Assembly (NCBI RefSeq): GCF_017565645.3
Contig: NZ_CP086136.1
Coordinates: 10,275,501 to 10,339,500, forward strand
DNA: 64,000 nucleotides
From: Bradyrhizobium barranii subsp. barranii
GTDB lineage: Bacteria; Pseudomonadota; Alphaproteobacteria; Rhizobiales; Xanthobacteraceae
Direction: 5' to 3'
Part shown: positions 24,898 through 32,930 of the stretch, in pieces
How the letters are laid out: every line of letters starts with the position of its first letter
How positions within the stretch are numbered: position 1 is the stretch's first letter
Position numbers and translations under genes: made by a program
Notes under the pieces: model-generated
Database searches by the model: none
What the model was told of the DNA's origin: nothing
What the model saw: only the letters and a program-made list of their open reading frames with translations

Positions 24898-24999
24898 GTC
24901 ATGCCCCGGCTTGCCCGGGGCATCCAGTACGCCGCGGCCTGTCCGCTCAACCACAACGGCCTCGGCGTACTGGATCGCCCGGTCAAGCCGGGCGATGAC
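24898..24999. repeat. Palindromic intergenic repeat (GTCATGCCCCGGCTTG family), copy 1
   Basis: Begins GTCATGCCCCGGCTTGCCCG and ends CGGTCAAGCCGGGCGATGAC, with inner CCAGTACGCCG and CGGCGTACTGGAT also inverted. Copies at 26671-26772, 46726-46843 and 62917-63019. It lies 117 bases upstream of the helicase start. Confidence 0.85.
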
Positions 25000-25085
25000 A
25001 CCGAGAGTGTGGGAGCGCGCTCCCCAAACCTCGCGCAACTGTCTCACTTTGCGACGCTTTTCCCGTTGGCTTTAAGCTTCGGAAC

Positions 25086-25284
25086 GACTCTAGAACGAAT
25101 CGCGGCCGAATCGCTGACTCCCGCTGAAGCCTGTTCCGTTCACGCCACATGTCGCGGGACTCTTATTGGTTGTGCACTAGATGGAGTTTTGCCCTGCCGC
25201 ACAAGCGGCGTTTCGATCACCGGTTCCTTAAAATTGGGGACGGCGCGGAGTCGAATCAGAATCGCGGAGGAGTCAAATGGATTC
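25086..25284. promoter_or_regulatory. Dense cluster of ten GANTC (CcrM) sites
   Basis: GANTC occurs at 25086, 25097, 25108, 25116, 25158, 25248, 25253, 25259, 25270 and 25280, ten sites in 199 bases, where base composition would give about one. GANTC is the target of the alphaproteobacterial cell-cycle methyltransferase CcrM. No gene is recognised under the cluster except the small candidate frame at 25277. It may be a methylation-sensitive control region. It sits in the 24781-25585 gap. Confidence 0.6.
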
Positions 25285-25381
25285 CCGGGATCACGACCCC
25301 CAAACTCATTTTCGCGAAAACAACCCCATGCACAGTAGCCAAACCATTGAAATAACTAGACCTCTTAAACCGCGAAAATGA
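25277..25381 (+). CDS. Candidate small protein (34 residues)
   Basis: An ATG at 25277 follows a strong GGAGGAG with suitable spacing and opens a 34-codon frame ending TGA at 25379-25381 (MDSRDHDPQTHFRENNP onward). The Shine-Dalgarno is the main evidence; the composition is hydrophilic and no family is recognised. It begins inside the GANTC cluster. Confidence 0.35.
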   Translation: MDSRDHDPQTHFRENNPMHSSQTIEITRPLKPRK

Positions 25382-25414
25382 CGGATCGCAGCCCGTCTGA
25401 TGCGGCGCGCTTCT

Positions 25415-25575
25415 CACCCTCCCCTGGAGGGGGAGGGTCGCGGGCATGGAGCGAAGCGAAATGCGCAGCGGGGTGGGGTGATCTCTCCCCTCGAACAGTG
25501 CCCGCATGGAGAGATCACCCCACCCCGCTCGCGCTGCGCGCGATCGACCCTCCCCCTCCATCCAGGGGAGGGTGG
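25415..25575. repeat. Long hairpin repeat (CACCCTCCCC family)
   Basis: The left arm CACCCTCCCCTGGAGGGGGA and the right arm CCCTCCCCCTCCATCCAGGG are near-complementary, as are the inner GGGTGGGGTGATCTCTCC and GGAGAGATCACCCCACCCC, so almost the whole 160 bases fold back. A relative with another loop is at 33531-33688. It lies just before the DUF3108 stop. Confidence 0.8.
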
Positions 25576-25585
25576 GCAGCGGCGC

Positions 25586-26482
25586 CTACTGCGTCTTGGC
25601 GACCTTTGGCGGCTGGGCTGAGGTGATGAAGCTGGTCGCTTCCAGCATGGCCGGGCCGAGCGGCGTCGGCACTTTCAGCCAGAACGGGACCAGGATGCGC
25701 GTGCCCGCGACGGGGGCGAAGGCGATCTCGATGTTGCGCTGGGCGGCGAGGTATTTGATCACGGGACGGTCGGGAATGTAGCCCGCCACGGGCACGAAAT
25801 AGAGCGCGCAGACCACCACCGGGCCCCTGTAGCCCTTCTCCGCCTTCACGCTCTCCATGCGCTTGAAATCGAGTTTCAGCTCGTAGCGCATGCGGCCGTC
25901 GAACACGGGTGCTGCGTTGTGGCAGGCGTCCGGCGTCACGGGGTCGCCGGTGCCGGGCACGCGCAGCAGCGAGGCCGTCATCGGATCCCAGACGCCGCGG
26001 CGATGCGCATCGGTGACGACGATGCGGTCGGCATCGACCGGCGGCTCCGGCACGATGCCGAACTCCTTCACATTGCCCTTGTCGAGCGTGATGCGGATCT
26101 CTTCGGTCTTCTTCGAGGTGGTGGTGGAGGCCTGGTAGCCGGTCGCGACCAGCGCGCCGTTGACCACCCTACCTTGCGAGGCGCCGGTGCCGGACCCGCC
26201 CGCGAACGATTTCAGCAGCCCCGTGGTGCCGCCGGAGGCCGCGGCCGCGAACACGTCGTCGCCGATGTCGATGTTCCAGGCGCCCTTGCCGACGGGAATG
26301 CCCGCCAGCGTCGCCTCATACTGGGCCTCGAGCTTGCCCTGCGCCGCGACGGGCTCCGCCCCCCACGCCACCACGAGCCCGCAAAGGGCCGCGAAGGCCA
26401 GCCGGCCGGCAGAGCGCGGACTGACTGAGCCGTGACTGACAAAGCCTTGGAGCCAAAGTCGGGGGGATGTGAGCACGAACAA
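25586..26482 (-). CDS. DUF3108-type exported protein
   Basis: 298 residues with a signal sequence (LAFAALCGLVVAWGAEPVAAQ, about residues 28-48). The mature part starts GKLEAQYEATLAGIPVGKGA and holds RYELKLDFKR and YFVPVAGYIPDRP, as in the DUF3108 family of periplasmic beta-rich proteins. The role is unknown. The N-terminus before residue 28 is long; an inner start would give a shorter signal peptide. It is followed on its 3' side by the long hairpin repeat at 25415-25575 and is divergent from rpmB. Confidence 0.78.
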   Translation of the reverse strand: MFVLTSPRLWLQGFVSHGSVSPRSAGRLAFAALCGLVVAWGAEPVAAQGKLEAQYEATLAGIPVGKGAWNIDIGDDVFAAAASGGTTGLLKSFAGGSGTGASQGRVVNGALVATGYQASTTTSKKTEEIRITLDKGNVKEFGIVPEPPVDADRIVVTDAHRRGVWDPMTASLLRVPGTGDPVTPDACHNAAPVFDGRMRYELKLDFKRMESVKAEKGYRGPVVVCALYFVPVAGYIPDRPVIKYLAAQRNIEIAFAPVAGTRILVPFWLKVPTPLGPAMLEATSFITSAQPPKVAKTQ

Positions 26483-26670
26483 TCCAATCGGGGCGCGAAC
26501 GGTTGTTACTTAAGCCAAAAACCGCGGCAAACAATGTGTCGGGGCGTCAAGGCATGCGGAACTCCATTTGATACTTCGGGGGTGAATGCGCCCTTTATGT
26601 GATGGTAAGGCACTTCAATCATTGCCGTTTTGGTGATCGGGGGTGGTAAGGTCGTGCCACTTATTCCCCT

Positions 26671-26772
26671 GTCATGCCCCGGCTTGACCGGGGCATCCAG
26701 TACGCCGCCGCCCCTCGGCTCCAGCCGCGCCGCTGGTGGAATACTGGATCGCCCGGTCAGGCCGGGGATGAC
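26671..26772. repeat. Palindromic intergenic repeat (GTCATGCCCCGGCTTG family), copy 2
   Basis: GTCATGCCCCGGCTTGACCG at the left faces CGGTCAGGCCGGGGATGAC at the right, with an inner GCATCCAGTACG/ATACTGGATCG pair. It lies in the 26483-26971 gap between the divergent DUF3108 and rpmB genes. The rest of that gap holds the rpmB leader, in which I see no named motif. Confidence 0.85.
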
Positions 26773-26971
26773 ACCGGATATGCGGCCTGAGATCCCGGGT
26801 TCGCGCTCGCGCGCGCCCCGGGACGACGGGCCAAAAACGGCCCGTCGCCTTGACGTCCCGTCCCTTCCCCCCTATACGTCCGCCCGCTCCCTGCAAGGAC
26901 ACAGAATTAGCCCCCGTGGCGCCCAGAATGGCGGCCGCAAATCGTTTGGGGGACAGAAGAGGATTTCTACC

Positions 26972-27283
26972 ATGTCTCGCCGCTGCGAACTGACGGCCAA
27001 GGGCCCCCTCGTCGGCCACAAGGTCAGCCACTCCAACATCAAGACCAAGCGCCGCTTCCTGCCGAACCTCGTCAACGTGACGTTCATCAGCGAAGCGCTC
27101 GGCCGCAACGTGCGCCTGCGCGTCTCCACCAACGCGGTCAAGAGCGTCGACCACAATGGCGGCCTCGACCCCTTCCTGCTCAAGGCCAAGGCCGACGTCC
27201 TGTCGCCGCGCGCCCTCGAGCTGAAGCGCGCCATCCAGAAGAAGGTCGGCCCGACGGCCGCGCCGGCGAAGAAGGCCAGCTAA
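26972..27283 (+). CDS. rpmB: 50S ribosomal protein L28
   Basis: 103 residues beginning [20 protein letters not shown], which is diagnostic of L28, and continuing with [19 protein letters not shown] and [13 protein letters not shown]. The extra C-terminal Lys-rich tail ([14 protein letters not shown]) is usual in this order. The ATG at 26972 follows AGAGGATTTCTACC. An intrinsic terminator lies about 72 bases after the stop. Confidence 0.97.
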   Translation: MSRRCELTAKGPLVGHKVSHSNIKTKRRFLPNLVNVTFISEALGRNVRLRVSTNAVKSVDHNGGLDPFLLKAKADVLSPRALELKRAIQKKVGPTAAPAKKAS

Positions 27284-27355
27284 TCCAATTTTGAAATCGG
27301 GCGGGGGCTAAGTTGCGTCGCGTGGCGTAGTCTTAGCCAGTAGAGTTTTGCGTCG

Positions 27356-27390
27356 CGGCCGGATCGAAAGATCCGGCCGTTTTTGTTTTT
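27356..27390 (+). terminator. rpmB: Intrinsic terminator of rpmB
   Basis: CGGCCGGATC and GATCCGGCCG form a perfect stem across AAA, followed at once by TTTTTGTTTTT on the plus strand. Confidence 0.9.
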
Positions 27391-27513
27391 GCGCTCAAGC
27401 AATGACTTTAAGCGCTCCGAACAAAGTCTCCGTGACGTAAGCCCTTAAGACTACCCACTTAACTCTTCCTGCGCTTGTACTTCGGCTCTTCGAGCGTCTA
27501 AATTGCAAAGAAT

Positions 27514-27539
27514 GAGGAAATCGGCAGCGAGATTTCCTC
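27514..27539. promoter_or_regulatory. Hairpin upstream of the remnant gene
   Basis: GAGGAAATC and GATTTCCTC form a perfect 9-bp stem 26 bases upstream of the ATG at 27566. The region 27400-28070 is visibly poorer in G and C than its surroundings. It may be a leader hairpin of the transferred gene. Confidence 0.4.
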
Positions 27540-27565
27540 GATAGCTCAAGGGGGAGAGCTCTGGA

Positions 27566-28068
27566 ATGGCACTAACTGCGGTAGAAGCAGAGCTTCTGCT
27601 CATACAGAAATTCAAAAAATCACAGATTAATCTATTACAGAATGGCGTCCGCCTAGTTGGCTTAGGCTCAAAGCTTTAGAGCGTTTGCGAAACTTCTGCA
27701 TTGACGAGCATCACTACTCGTTCTTCCGAGTGGGGCTTAGAGATAAGCACGAACACGCTGAGGCATACCGATTGCTTCAGAGCTTGGTCGACTTGCGCAT
27801 GATCCACCTCGTGAAATCAAGTCTTTCCGAAGCGCATGCGGTCGGCGAACGATCGGAAGTTTATATGGTAGACTTGTCTGAATATTCGGGTTCACGTCTG
27901 AAGAAAGATCTCACGGTGATCGAACTCAAGGGCGACATCTTGGTACTCCGAAAAACCGGAAAGCAGGGCAAAAGCGTTGATGCTGATACAGCTCGCAAGG
28001 TAGTGCAGATTTTCCGGACCGGACCGGAACTGAACTTAGCCACTTTTGCCGATCTTGTTTCGCAATGA
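27566..28068 (+). pseudogene. Frameshifted gene remnant of unknown family in a lower-GC island
   Basis: An ATG at 27566 opens MALTAVEAELLLIQKFKK and stops at 27677-27679. The next frame is open from 27631 (TEWRPPSWLRLKALERLRNF) and continues to 28068 with EAYRLLQSLVDLRMIHLVKS and GRSRLKKDL-type helical sequence. Read together, about residue 24 is a -1 frameshift point and the pieces make one coherent helical protein of some 165 residues. I do not recognise the family; the end resembles the winged-helix tail of an ATPase only loosely. Base composition points to transfer. A truncated DUF2235 copy follows directly. Confidence 0.5.
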
Positions 28069-28072
28069 ATTC

Positions 28073-28250
28073 CGCTATGCTCGCCCCGGTAGCATAACCG
28101 GGGAGGGGCATGCCGTGGAGCACGCGCACAAATCCGATCCGAAAAATCTCGTCATCTGCAGTGGCAGCACCGGCAACGAGATCTCCGAGAACATCTCAAC
28201 GTCCTGATGCTCTATCGCTGCCTGCGCAAGACGGACAGGATGCAGCCGCC
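28073..28250 (+). pseudogene. Truncated copy of the leader and first codons of the DUF2235 gene
   Basis: 28073-28250 aligns with 31499-31690: the CGCTAT start, the CCCCGGT hairpin, the GGGGAGGGGCAT Shine-Dalgarno, a GTG (28115) and the first ~30 codons are all kept. A one-base loss relative to the full gene (TCAACG against TCGAACG) shifts the frame into TGA at 28205-28207. The CDGTGNEIS motif of the family reads CSGSTGNEIS here, so its acidic residue is lost. It is a dead duplication or a recombination scar. Confidence 0.85.
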
Positions 28251-28351
28251 GCGCGTTAACCGTCCGTTAACCAACGCAGCCTAGCCTGCGGCAATCGTCC
28301 AGCCATCATTAGCTCGAAATGCCTTCCCGGTTTGCTCCAGGAGAAGCGCCG

Positions 28352-28966
28352 ATGTGCGTTGCGTTGTTGACGTATGCCGATCTCAGTGCCCGCCTCAATA
28401 TCTCGCGCGAGGCCGCTCGTGCCCTGGCGAGACGTCGCCGTTTGCCGCGCTCGCGGGCGGAGGACGGCAAGGCTCTGGTGAGCGTTGATCTCTCCGAGCT
28501 CCGCTACACGCCCCGCCCGCGGCGGGCCCGCCGGGCGGACCCCCTCGATGCCTCCCTGGCAAAAGTCGAGACATTGGAGCCATTTCCGTTCCGACGAGAT
28601 CGGAACGGGGCTCCAGATTCCTGTTCTGACGCGTTTTCCTTGCGCGAACCGGTACCCACTTCGCTCGAAAACGCTATGGAGACCGAAGCATTCAAGGCGG
28701 AGATCGCGCGGCTCGAAAATGTCGCCGCCGCCTACAGGGCAGTTTTCGAGCGCGAGCGCGAGCGTGCCGATCGCCTGGCCGTCGAGTTGCTGCAGGCGGC
28801 CGCCGAAACGGCGGCAGCCAATGCGTGGGCGGCACGACTGGAAGACGAAGTGGCGGACTTACGGACCGGTCGCCAGGCTGGCGGCGCGACCGCGGGACAA
28901 GCCGCACGTCGATTGGGACATCTGGCCGCGGCCATCGTGGGCGCAGACCGCGCGGCTCGCAGATAG
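28352..28966 (+). CDS. HTH plus coiled-coil protein carrying an in-frame palindromic repeat
   Basis: 204 residues from the ATG at 28352, which follows CCAGGAGAAGCGCCG, a better start than the ATG at 28319. Residues ~6-35 ([20 protein letters not shown]) look like a helix-turn-helix. Residues ~110-175 are a coiled coil ([20 protein letters not shown]). Between the two, codons at 28616-28680 are a copy of a genomic palindromic element and read [20 protein letters not shown]. FtsZ-like follows 50 bases downstream, so the two are probably one operon. The function is unknown; a DNA-linked partner of the FtsZ paralogue is a guess. Confidence 0.72.
   Translation: MCVALLTYADLSARLNISREAARALARRRRLPRSRAEDGKALVSVDLSELRYTPRPRRARRADPLDASLAKVETLEPFPFRRDRNGAPDSCSDAFSLREPVPTSLENAMETEAFKAEIARLENVAAAYRAVFERERERADRLAVELLQAAAETAAANAWAARLEDEVADLRTGRQAGGATAGQAARRLGHLAAAIVGADRAARR
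28616..28680 (+). repeat. Palindromic element inside a coding sequence, copy A
   Basis: It shows the core GACGCGTTTTC ... GAACCGGTA ... CACTTCGCTCGAAAACGC with GCGTTTTC/GAAAACGC outer arms. About 83% identical, same orientation, to 59291-59355. It is fully in frame in the 28352 gene. Confidence 0.8.
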
Positions 28967-29016
28967 CACTCGAACCCTTCTCCATCCCGGCCTGCCGGAG
29001 CAATCGCGAGGACAGA

Positions 29017-30279
29017 ATGACTGGCATGACCGATATTCACGAGATGAAGGCGCGCATTGTCGTGTTCGGAGTCGGCGGCGCCGGCGGCAATGCCGTCAAC
29101 AACATGATCACGTCCGGGCTGCAGGGGGTCGACTTCGTCGTCGCCAATACCGACGCGCAGGCGCTTGCCATGTCGAAGGCGCCGCGCCTGATCCAGCTGG
29201 GCACCCAGGTCACCGCAGGCCTCGGCGCCGGCTCGCAGCCCGAATTGGGACGCGCCGCAGCCGAGGAGGTCATCGATACGATCCGCGATCAGTTGACCGG
29301 CGCGCACATGGTGTTCGTGACGGCCGGCATGGGCGGCGGCACCGGCACCGGGGCCGCACCCATCATCGCCAGGACCGCGCGCGAGCTCGGCATCCTCACG
29401 ATCGGCGTGGTCACCAAGCCATTCTATTTCGAGGGCCAGCGCCGCATGCGCTTTGCCGAAGCCGGCATCGAGGAGCTGCTGAAGACGGTCGACACCCTGC
29501 TGATCATCCCAAACCAGAACCTGTTCCGGGTGGCCAGCGCGAAGACCACGTTCGCCGATGCCTTCGCCCTTGCCGACCAGGTGCTCTATTCGGGCGTGGC
29601 CTGCATCAGCGACCTCATCGTCAAGGAAGGCCTGATCAATCTCGATTTTGCCGACGTTCTCTCCGTGATGCGGGAGAAGGGCAAGGCCATGATGGGACGG
29701 GGCGAGGCTTCCGGCGAGAAGCGCGTGCTCGCCGCCGCCGTGGCGGCCATTTCCAATCCGTTGATCGAGAACCCCTCGATCAAGCGCGCCAGCGGCCTCA
29801 TCATCTCCATCACCGGCGGCAAGGATCTCATGCTGTACGAAGTCGACGAAGCCGCGACGCGGATTCGCGACGAGGCCGACCCGGACGCCAACATCATCGT
29901 CGGCGCCTCGTTCGACGAAAGCCTCGAAGGCATCGTCCGCGTCTCGGTGGTGGCGACCGGGATCGACAATGTCGACCCGGCGCAGCTGGCGGCGCCGGTG
30001 GAAACCGCACTCACGCAGCTCGCCGGCAGGCTGCGCGACGACAGCCGCCGCATCGCCGATCGCATCGAGCAGCGCAGTGCGCCGCTTCCGCACGTGGAAA
30101 GCCCGCCGCTCCGCCCGGCGGCCGGCCGACCCGCAGTGCAACCGGCAAGGCCCGATCCGGAATATGCGCGCCGCGCGGCGCCTCAGCCGCTCGATCCGTA
30201 CGGCCGCACCTCTCCGCGCAATATAGCCGACGAAGACCTTCTCGACATTCCGGCCTTCCTGCGCCGCTCCGCCAACTGA
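29017..30279 (+). CDS. ftsZ: FtsZ paralogue with short C-terminal linker
   Basis: 420 residues. The tubulin signature GGGTGTG is at about 106-112, the N-terminal nucleotide fold is [19 protein letters not shown], and the T7 synergy loop [10 protein letters not shown] is intact, so GTP binding and polymerisation look possible. The last residues [15 protein letters not shown] match the alphaproteobacterial FtsZ tail that binds FtsA and ZipA-like partners. The linker is much shorter than that of the main FtsZ of the genus (usually about 150 residues longer), and no dcw genes are near, so it is likely a second FtsZ. The start at 29017 has AGGACAGA before it and is 50 bases after the HTH/coiled-coil gene. 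Confidence 0.93.
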   Translation: MTGMTDIHEMKARIVVFGVGGAGGNAVNNMITSGLQGVDFVVANTDAQALAMSKAPRLIQLGTQVTAGLGAGSQPELGRAAAEEVIDTIRDQLTGAHMVFVTAGMGGGTGTGAAPIIARTARELGILTIGVVTKPFYFEGQRRMRFAEAGIEELLKTVDTLLIIPNQNLFRVASAKTTFADAFALADQVLYSGVACISDLIVKEGLINLDFADVLSVMREKGKAMMGRGEASGEKRVLAAAVAAISNPLIENPSIKRASGLIISITGGKDLMLYEVDEAATRIRDEADPDANIIVGASFDESLEGIVRVSVVATGIDNVDPAQLAAPVETALTQLAGRLRDDSRRIADRIEQRSAPLPHVESPPLRPAAGRPAVQPARPDPEYARRAAPQPLDPYGRTSPRNIADEDLLDIPAFLRRSAN

Positions 30280-30333
30280 GCGATCGCAAGAGGGGGAGTT
30301 ACTTGCTTGGCGACCAGCGAGCCCAACAACAGG

Positions 30334-30484
30334 TCGTCATCCCGGGGCGCGACGAAGTCGCGAGCTATGATGCGCAATTGCGCATCTGAGGATCCATCGG
30401 ACCGCAGTGACTGTTGAGCAATGGATTCTCAGGTGCGCAATTGCGCACCGTAGCTCGCGCCAAGAGGCGCGCCCCGGAATGACG
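30334..30484. repeat. Palindromic intergenic repeat with two GCGCAATTGCGC modules
   Basis: GTCGTCATCCCGGGGCGCG at the left faces CGCGCCCCGGAATGACGG at the right. Each arm carries one copy of the 16-bp ATGCGCAATTGCGCAT or GTGCGCAATTGCGCAC palindrome (30370-30385 and 30433-30448), in mirror positions. It fills the first part of the 30280-30714 gap. Confidence 0.8.
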
Positions 30485-30537
30485 GAGCCGCTTGCGGGAG
30501 AGGGCTATCGCATATGACAATCTGGACAGCCTGAGCG

Positions 30538-30677
30538 CGCGCCTCGTCCTTCGAGACGACCGCTCCGCGGTCTCCTCAGGATGAGGCTAATCGGCATTGG
30601 TACCCGTTGAAACCAGGGTCGCGCACTCCGTCCTCATCCTGAGGAGCCCGCCGTAGGCGGGCGTCTCGAAGGATAGC
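30538..30677. repeat. Palindromic intergenic repeat (CATCCTGAGG family), second copy
   Basis: CGTCCTTCGAGACG at the left faces CGTCTCGAAGGAT at the right, with inner TCCTCAGGATGAGG and CTCATCCTGAGGAG also complementary. It is of the same family as 1459-1582 but with arms turned outside in. It sits between the convergent ftsZ-like and coiled-coil genes. Confidence 0.75.
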
Positions 30678-30714
30678 CGCAGGCGAGCTTCCTATCTGCG
30701 CGCGCGCCGATCGT

Positions 30715-31263
30715 TCACGCTGCCGTGCTGCGCGGGGTCTCCGCCGTTTCCCTTTTTTCCGGCTCCTTGTCGCGAGACAGCCATGCCGGGAAGCGAAGCA
30801 GGCGATCGTTGCCGTCTTTTGGCGGCTCGATGGGCGGTGCTTCATTGGCCGAACGCGGGAGGTCCAGCACGGCCTGCCCTGCCCGCACCGCATCCGCGCG
30901 CTGATCCAGTTCGCGCATCAGGGGATCGAGCACGCTGTCGATTTCGGTCGCCACCGACACGATGAAACTGTTGAGCTCGCGGGCCTCGGGCACGACGGCC
31001 GAGGCCGACTCGATCGCCCTGGAGAGACCATCGACGACGGGTGCAAACGCGCCGGCGGCTTGTTTGATTCGCGTTCTTATCGCTTCGATCTCGGCCAAGA
31101 CGCGATCACGCTCCCGCCTGGTCTTCTCTTCCGAAAGGCGGGCTTCGATTTCGGCGATCTGAGCCGTGAGAGTCGTGGCTTCGGATGCGAGTGCATCGCG
31201 GCGCAGGCGCGCACGATCGAGATCGCGGCTGAGATTGTCCACTAGATCGTCCTTCCCGAACAT
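30715..31263 (-). CDS. Coiled-coil protein of unknown function
   Basis: 182 residues from MFGKDDLVDNLSRDLDRA. Residues ~10-75 are a long heptad-rich coiled coil (DLDRARLRRDALASE, AEIEARLSEEKTRRERDRV); a second helical part runs to ~150 and a basic, disordered tail ends the protein. No membrane span or catalytic motif is visible. The frame extends to 31395 but the start at 31263 gives a normal N-terminus and leaves a shared promoter gap to the divergent DUF2235 gene. It converges on the FtsZ paralogue, so a link with it is possible but unproven. Confidence 0.65.
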   Translation of the reverse strand: MFGKDDLVDNLSRDLDRARLRRDALASEATTLTAQIAEIEARLSEEKTRRERDRVLAEIEAIRTRIKQAAGAFAPVVDGLSRAIESASAVVPEARELNSFIVSVATEIDSVLDPLMRELDQRADAVRAGQAVLDLPRSANEAPPIEPPKDGNDRLLRFPAWLSRDKEPEKRETAETPRSTAA

Positions 31264-31501
31264 GGCTTTGCTCCGTAGGACAGCCGTGACGCGAACCGCC
31301 AGCCGGTTAAGCGAACCGAAGGCTGGATCGGCCGAAAAAGGCATCAACTTCGGTCGCGTCATATGGGCCGACATGGTGACCCCCACCGTCCACATTAGGC
31401 GACGGCATGGTTAACAAGCGGTTAATGTCAACAGATGATGGAGCAATGAGGCACCATGCCGCCGACGCCGACTTCGTCTCCTCGCTGCCATCCATTTTCG
31501 C

Positions 31502-31533
31502 TATACTCGCCCCGGTAGCATCACCGGGAGGGG
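31502..31533 (+). promoter_or_regulatory. -10 plus leader hairpin that covers the Shine-Dalgarno of the DUF2235 gene
   Basis: TATACT (31502-31507) is followed by CCCGGT and ACCGGG (31511-31516 and 31523-31528) around AGCATC; the right arm overlaps GGGAGGGG at 31526-31533, the Shine-Dalgarno of the GTG at 31540. The truncated copy at 28073 keeps the hairpin with a seventh pair, suggesting selection. Confidence 0.5.
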
Positions 31534-31539
31534 CATACC

Positions 31540-32880
31540 GTGGAGCACGACGACCAGCACAAACCCAAAACCGAGCCGAAGAACCTCGTCATCTGCTGTG
31601 ACGGCACCGGCAACGAGATCTCGGAGAACATCTCGAACGTCCTGAAGCTGTATCGCTGCCTGCGCAAGACCGACAAGACGAAGCCACGGCAGATGGTGTT
31701 TTACGATCCCGGCGTCGGCACGGTGACGGAGCCTTCGACGTGGCACCGGCTCAAGGCCAACGTCAATCTGGTGCTGGGGCTCGCCACCGGTTATGGGCTC
31801 GATGACAACGTGCTGTCAGCCTATTGCTTCCTGGTCGAGCATTATGCGCCGGGCGACCGCATCTATCTGTTCGGCTTCTCGCGCGGCGCCTACACCGTGC
31901 GGGTGCTGGCGGGGCTGATCCACAAGATCGGGCTGATCTCGCCGGAGCAGGCGAACCTCGCAGGGTCCGGCCTCGTCGCCTACAAGCAATATTCCGGCAC
32001 CGGGCGCGGCAACGACATCGAGGACCTCAAGGATGTCGCCTTCGACGAGAGCGGGCCGCTGCCGAAGGACGAATTCGATCTCGCAGCCCAGTTCGCGCGC
32101 ATCACCTCGACGCGCTGGCCGACCATCCACTTCATCGGCGTCTGGGACACGGTGGCGAGCGTGATCGTGCCGCGACGCGACAATTTCTTCTTCGTGTTCA
32201 GCCTGGAGGAGCTCGCCTTCACGCTGCGCAATCCGAGCGTCAAAATCTTCCGGCAGGCGATCGCGATCGACGAGCAGCGCTGCATGTTCCGCCTCAAGGC
32301 GTACAAGGAGCCGCAGGAATATTGGCGCAACCGCTACGTGCCCGACGAGAAGAAGGAGCCGCAGGACATTTTGCAGGTGTGGTTCGCCGGCGTGCATTGC
32401 GACGTCGGCGGCGGCTATCCGGAAATCGAGAGCGGCGAGTCCAAATATCCGCTGATCTGGATGATCGAGGAAGCCGCGAAGGCCGGGCTGAACTTCAACC
32501 CGCGCACCGTGAACCAGCTCGCCTGGGGCATCCAGCGCAAGAACTCGCCGTTCCAGTATGTCGAGCCTGCCTACACCGGCAAGGTCGGCGAGCTGCACAA
32601 TTCGATGACGGCGCTCTGGCGCGTGCTGGAATATCTGCCGAAGAGCGCGAAATACAAGGAATGGCCGGAGCGGAAGGTTTTTCTGGGCTTCTACATCCCC
32701 GATTGCGAGCCGCGCGTGATCCCCGAAGGCGCCCATGTGCACGAGAGCGTGCTGAAGCGGATGGCGGTGGAGCCGGGCTACCGGCCGGTGAACTTGCCGA
32801 AGGATTATGTGACCGTGCCGATGCCGGTGAGGCCGCATGCGGAGGCTAGTGTTGAGGCTGATGAGATCGTGACGGCGTAA
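31540..32880 (+). CDS. DUF2235-family alpha/beta hydrolase (Tle1-like phospholipase fold)
   Basis: 446 residues. CCDGTGNEISENISNVLKLY opens the domain, GFSRGAYTVR at about 112-121 is the GxSxG nucleophile elbow, and FIGVWDTVASV and VHCDVGGGYPE carry the remaining conserved acidic and histidine residues. The family includes type VI secretion phospholipase effectors (Tle1) and cytosolic members of unknown role; no T6SS gene is near, so it is more likely a housekeeping or stress hydrolase. The GTG at 31540 follows a strong GGGAGGGG in a hairpin. A truncated copy of its start lies at 28073. Confidence 0.88.
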   Translation: MEHDDQHKPKTEPKNLVICCDGTGNEISENISNVLKLYRCLRKTDKTKPRQMVFYDPGVGTVTEPSTWHRLKANVNLVLGLATGYGLDDNVLSAYCFLVEHYAPGDRIYLFGFSRGAYTVRVLAGLIHKIGLISPEQANLAGSGLVAYKQYSGTGRGNDIEDLKDVAFDESGPLPKDEFDLAAQFARITSTRWPTIHFIGVWDTVASVIVPRRDNFFFVFSLEELAFTLRNPSVKIFRQAIAIDEQRCMFRLKAYKEPQEYWRNRYVPDEKKEPQDILQVWFAGVHCDVGGGYPEIESGESKYPLIWMIEEAAKAGLNFNPRTVNQLAWGIQRKNSPFQYVEPAYTGKVGELHNSMTALWRVLEYLPKSAKYKEWPERKVFLGFYIPDCEPRVIPEGAHVHESVLKRMAVEPGYRPVNLPKDYVTVPMPVRPHAEASVEADEIVTA

Positions 32881-32930
32881 TGGCGCTGCAAGCTCGTCAT
32901 TGGAGGCGGGAGCGCGCCACATGTTCAGCT

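Noticed and set aside
27536..27570. tRNA-like D-arm sequence (TAGCTC and GAGAGC)
   Set aside because: No acceptor stem, anticodon arm or T-arm could be found around it.
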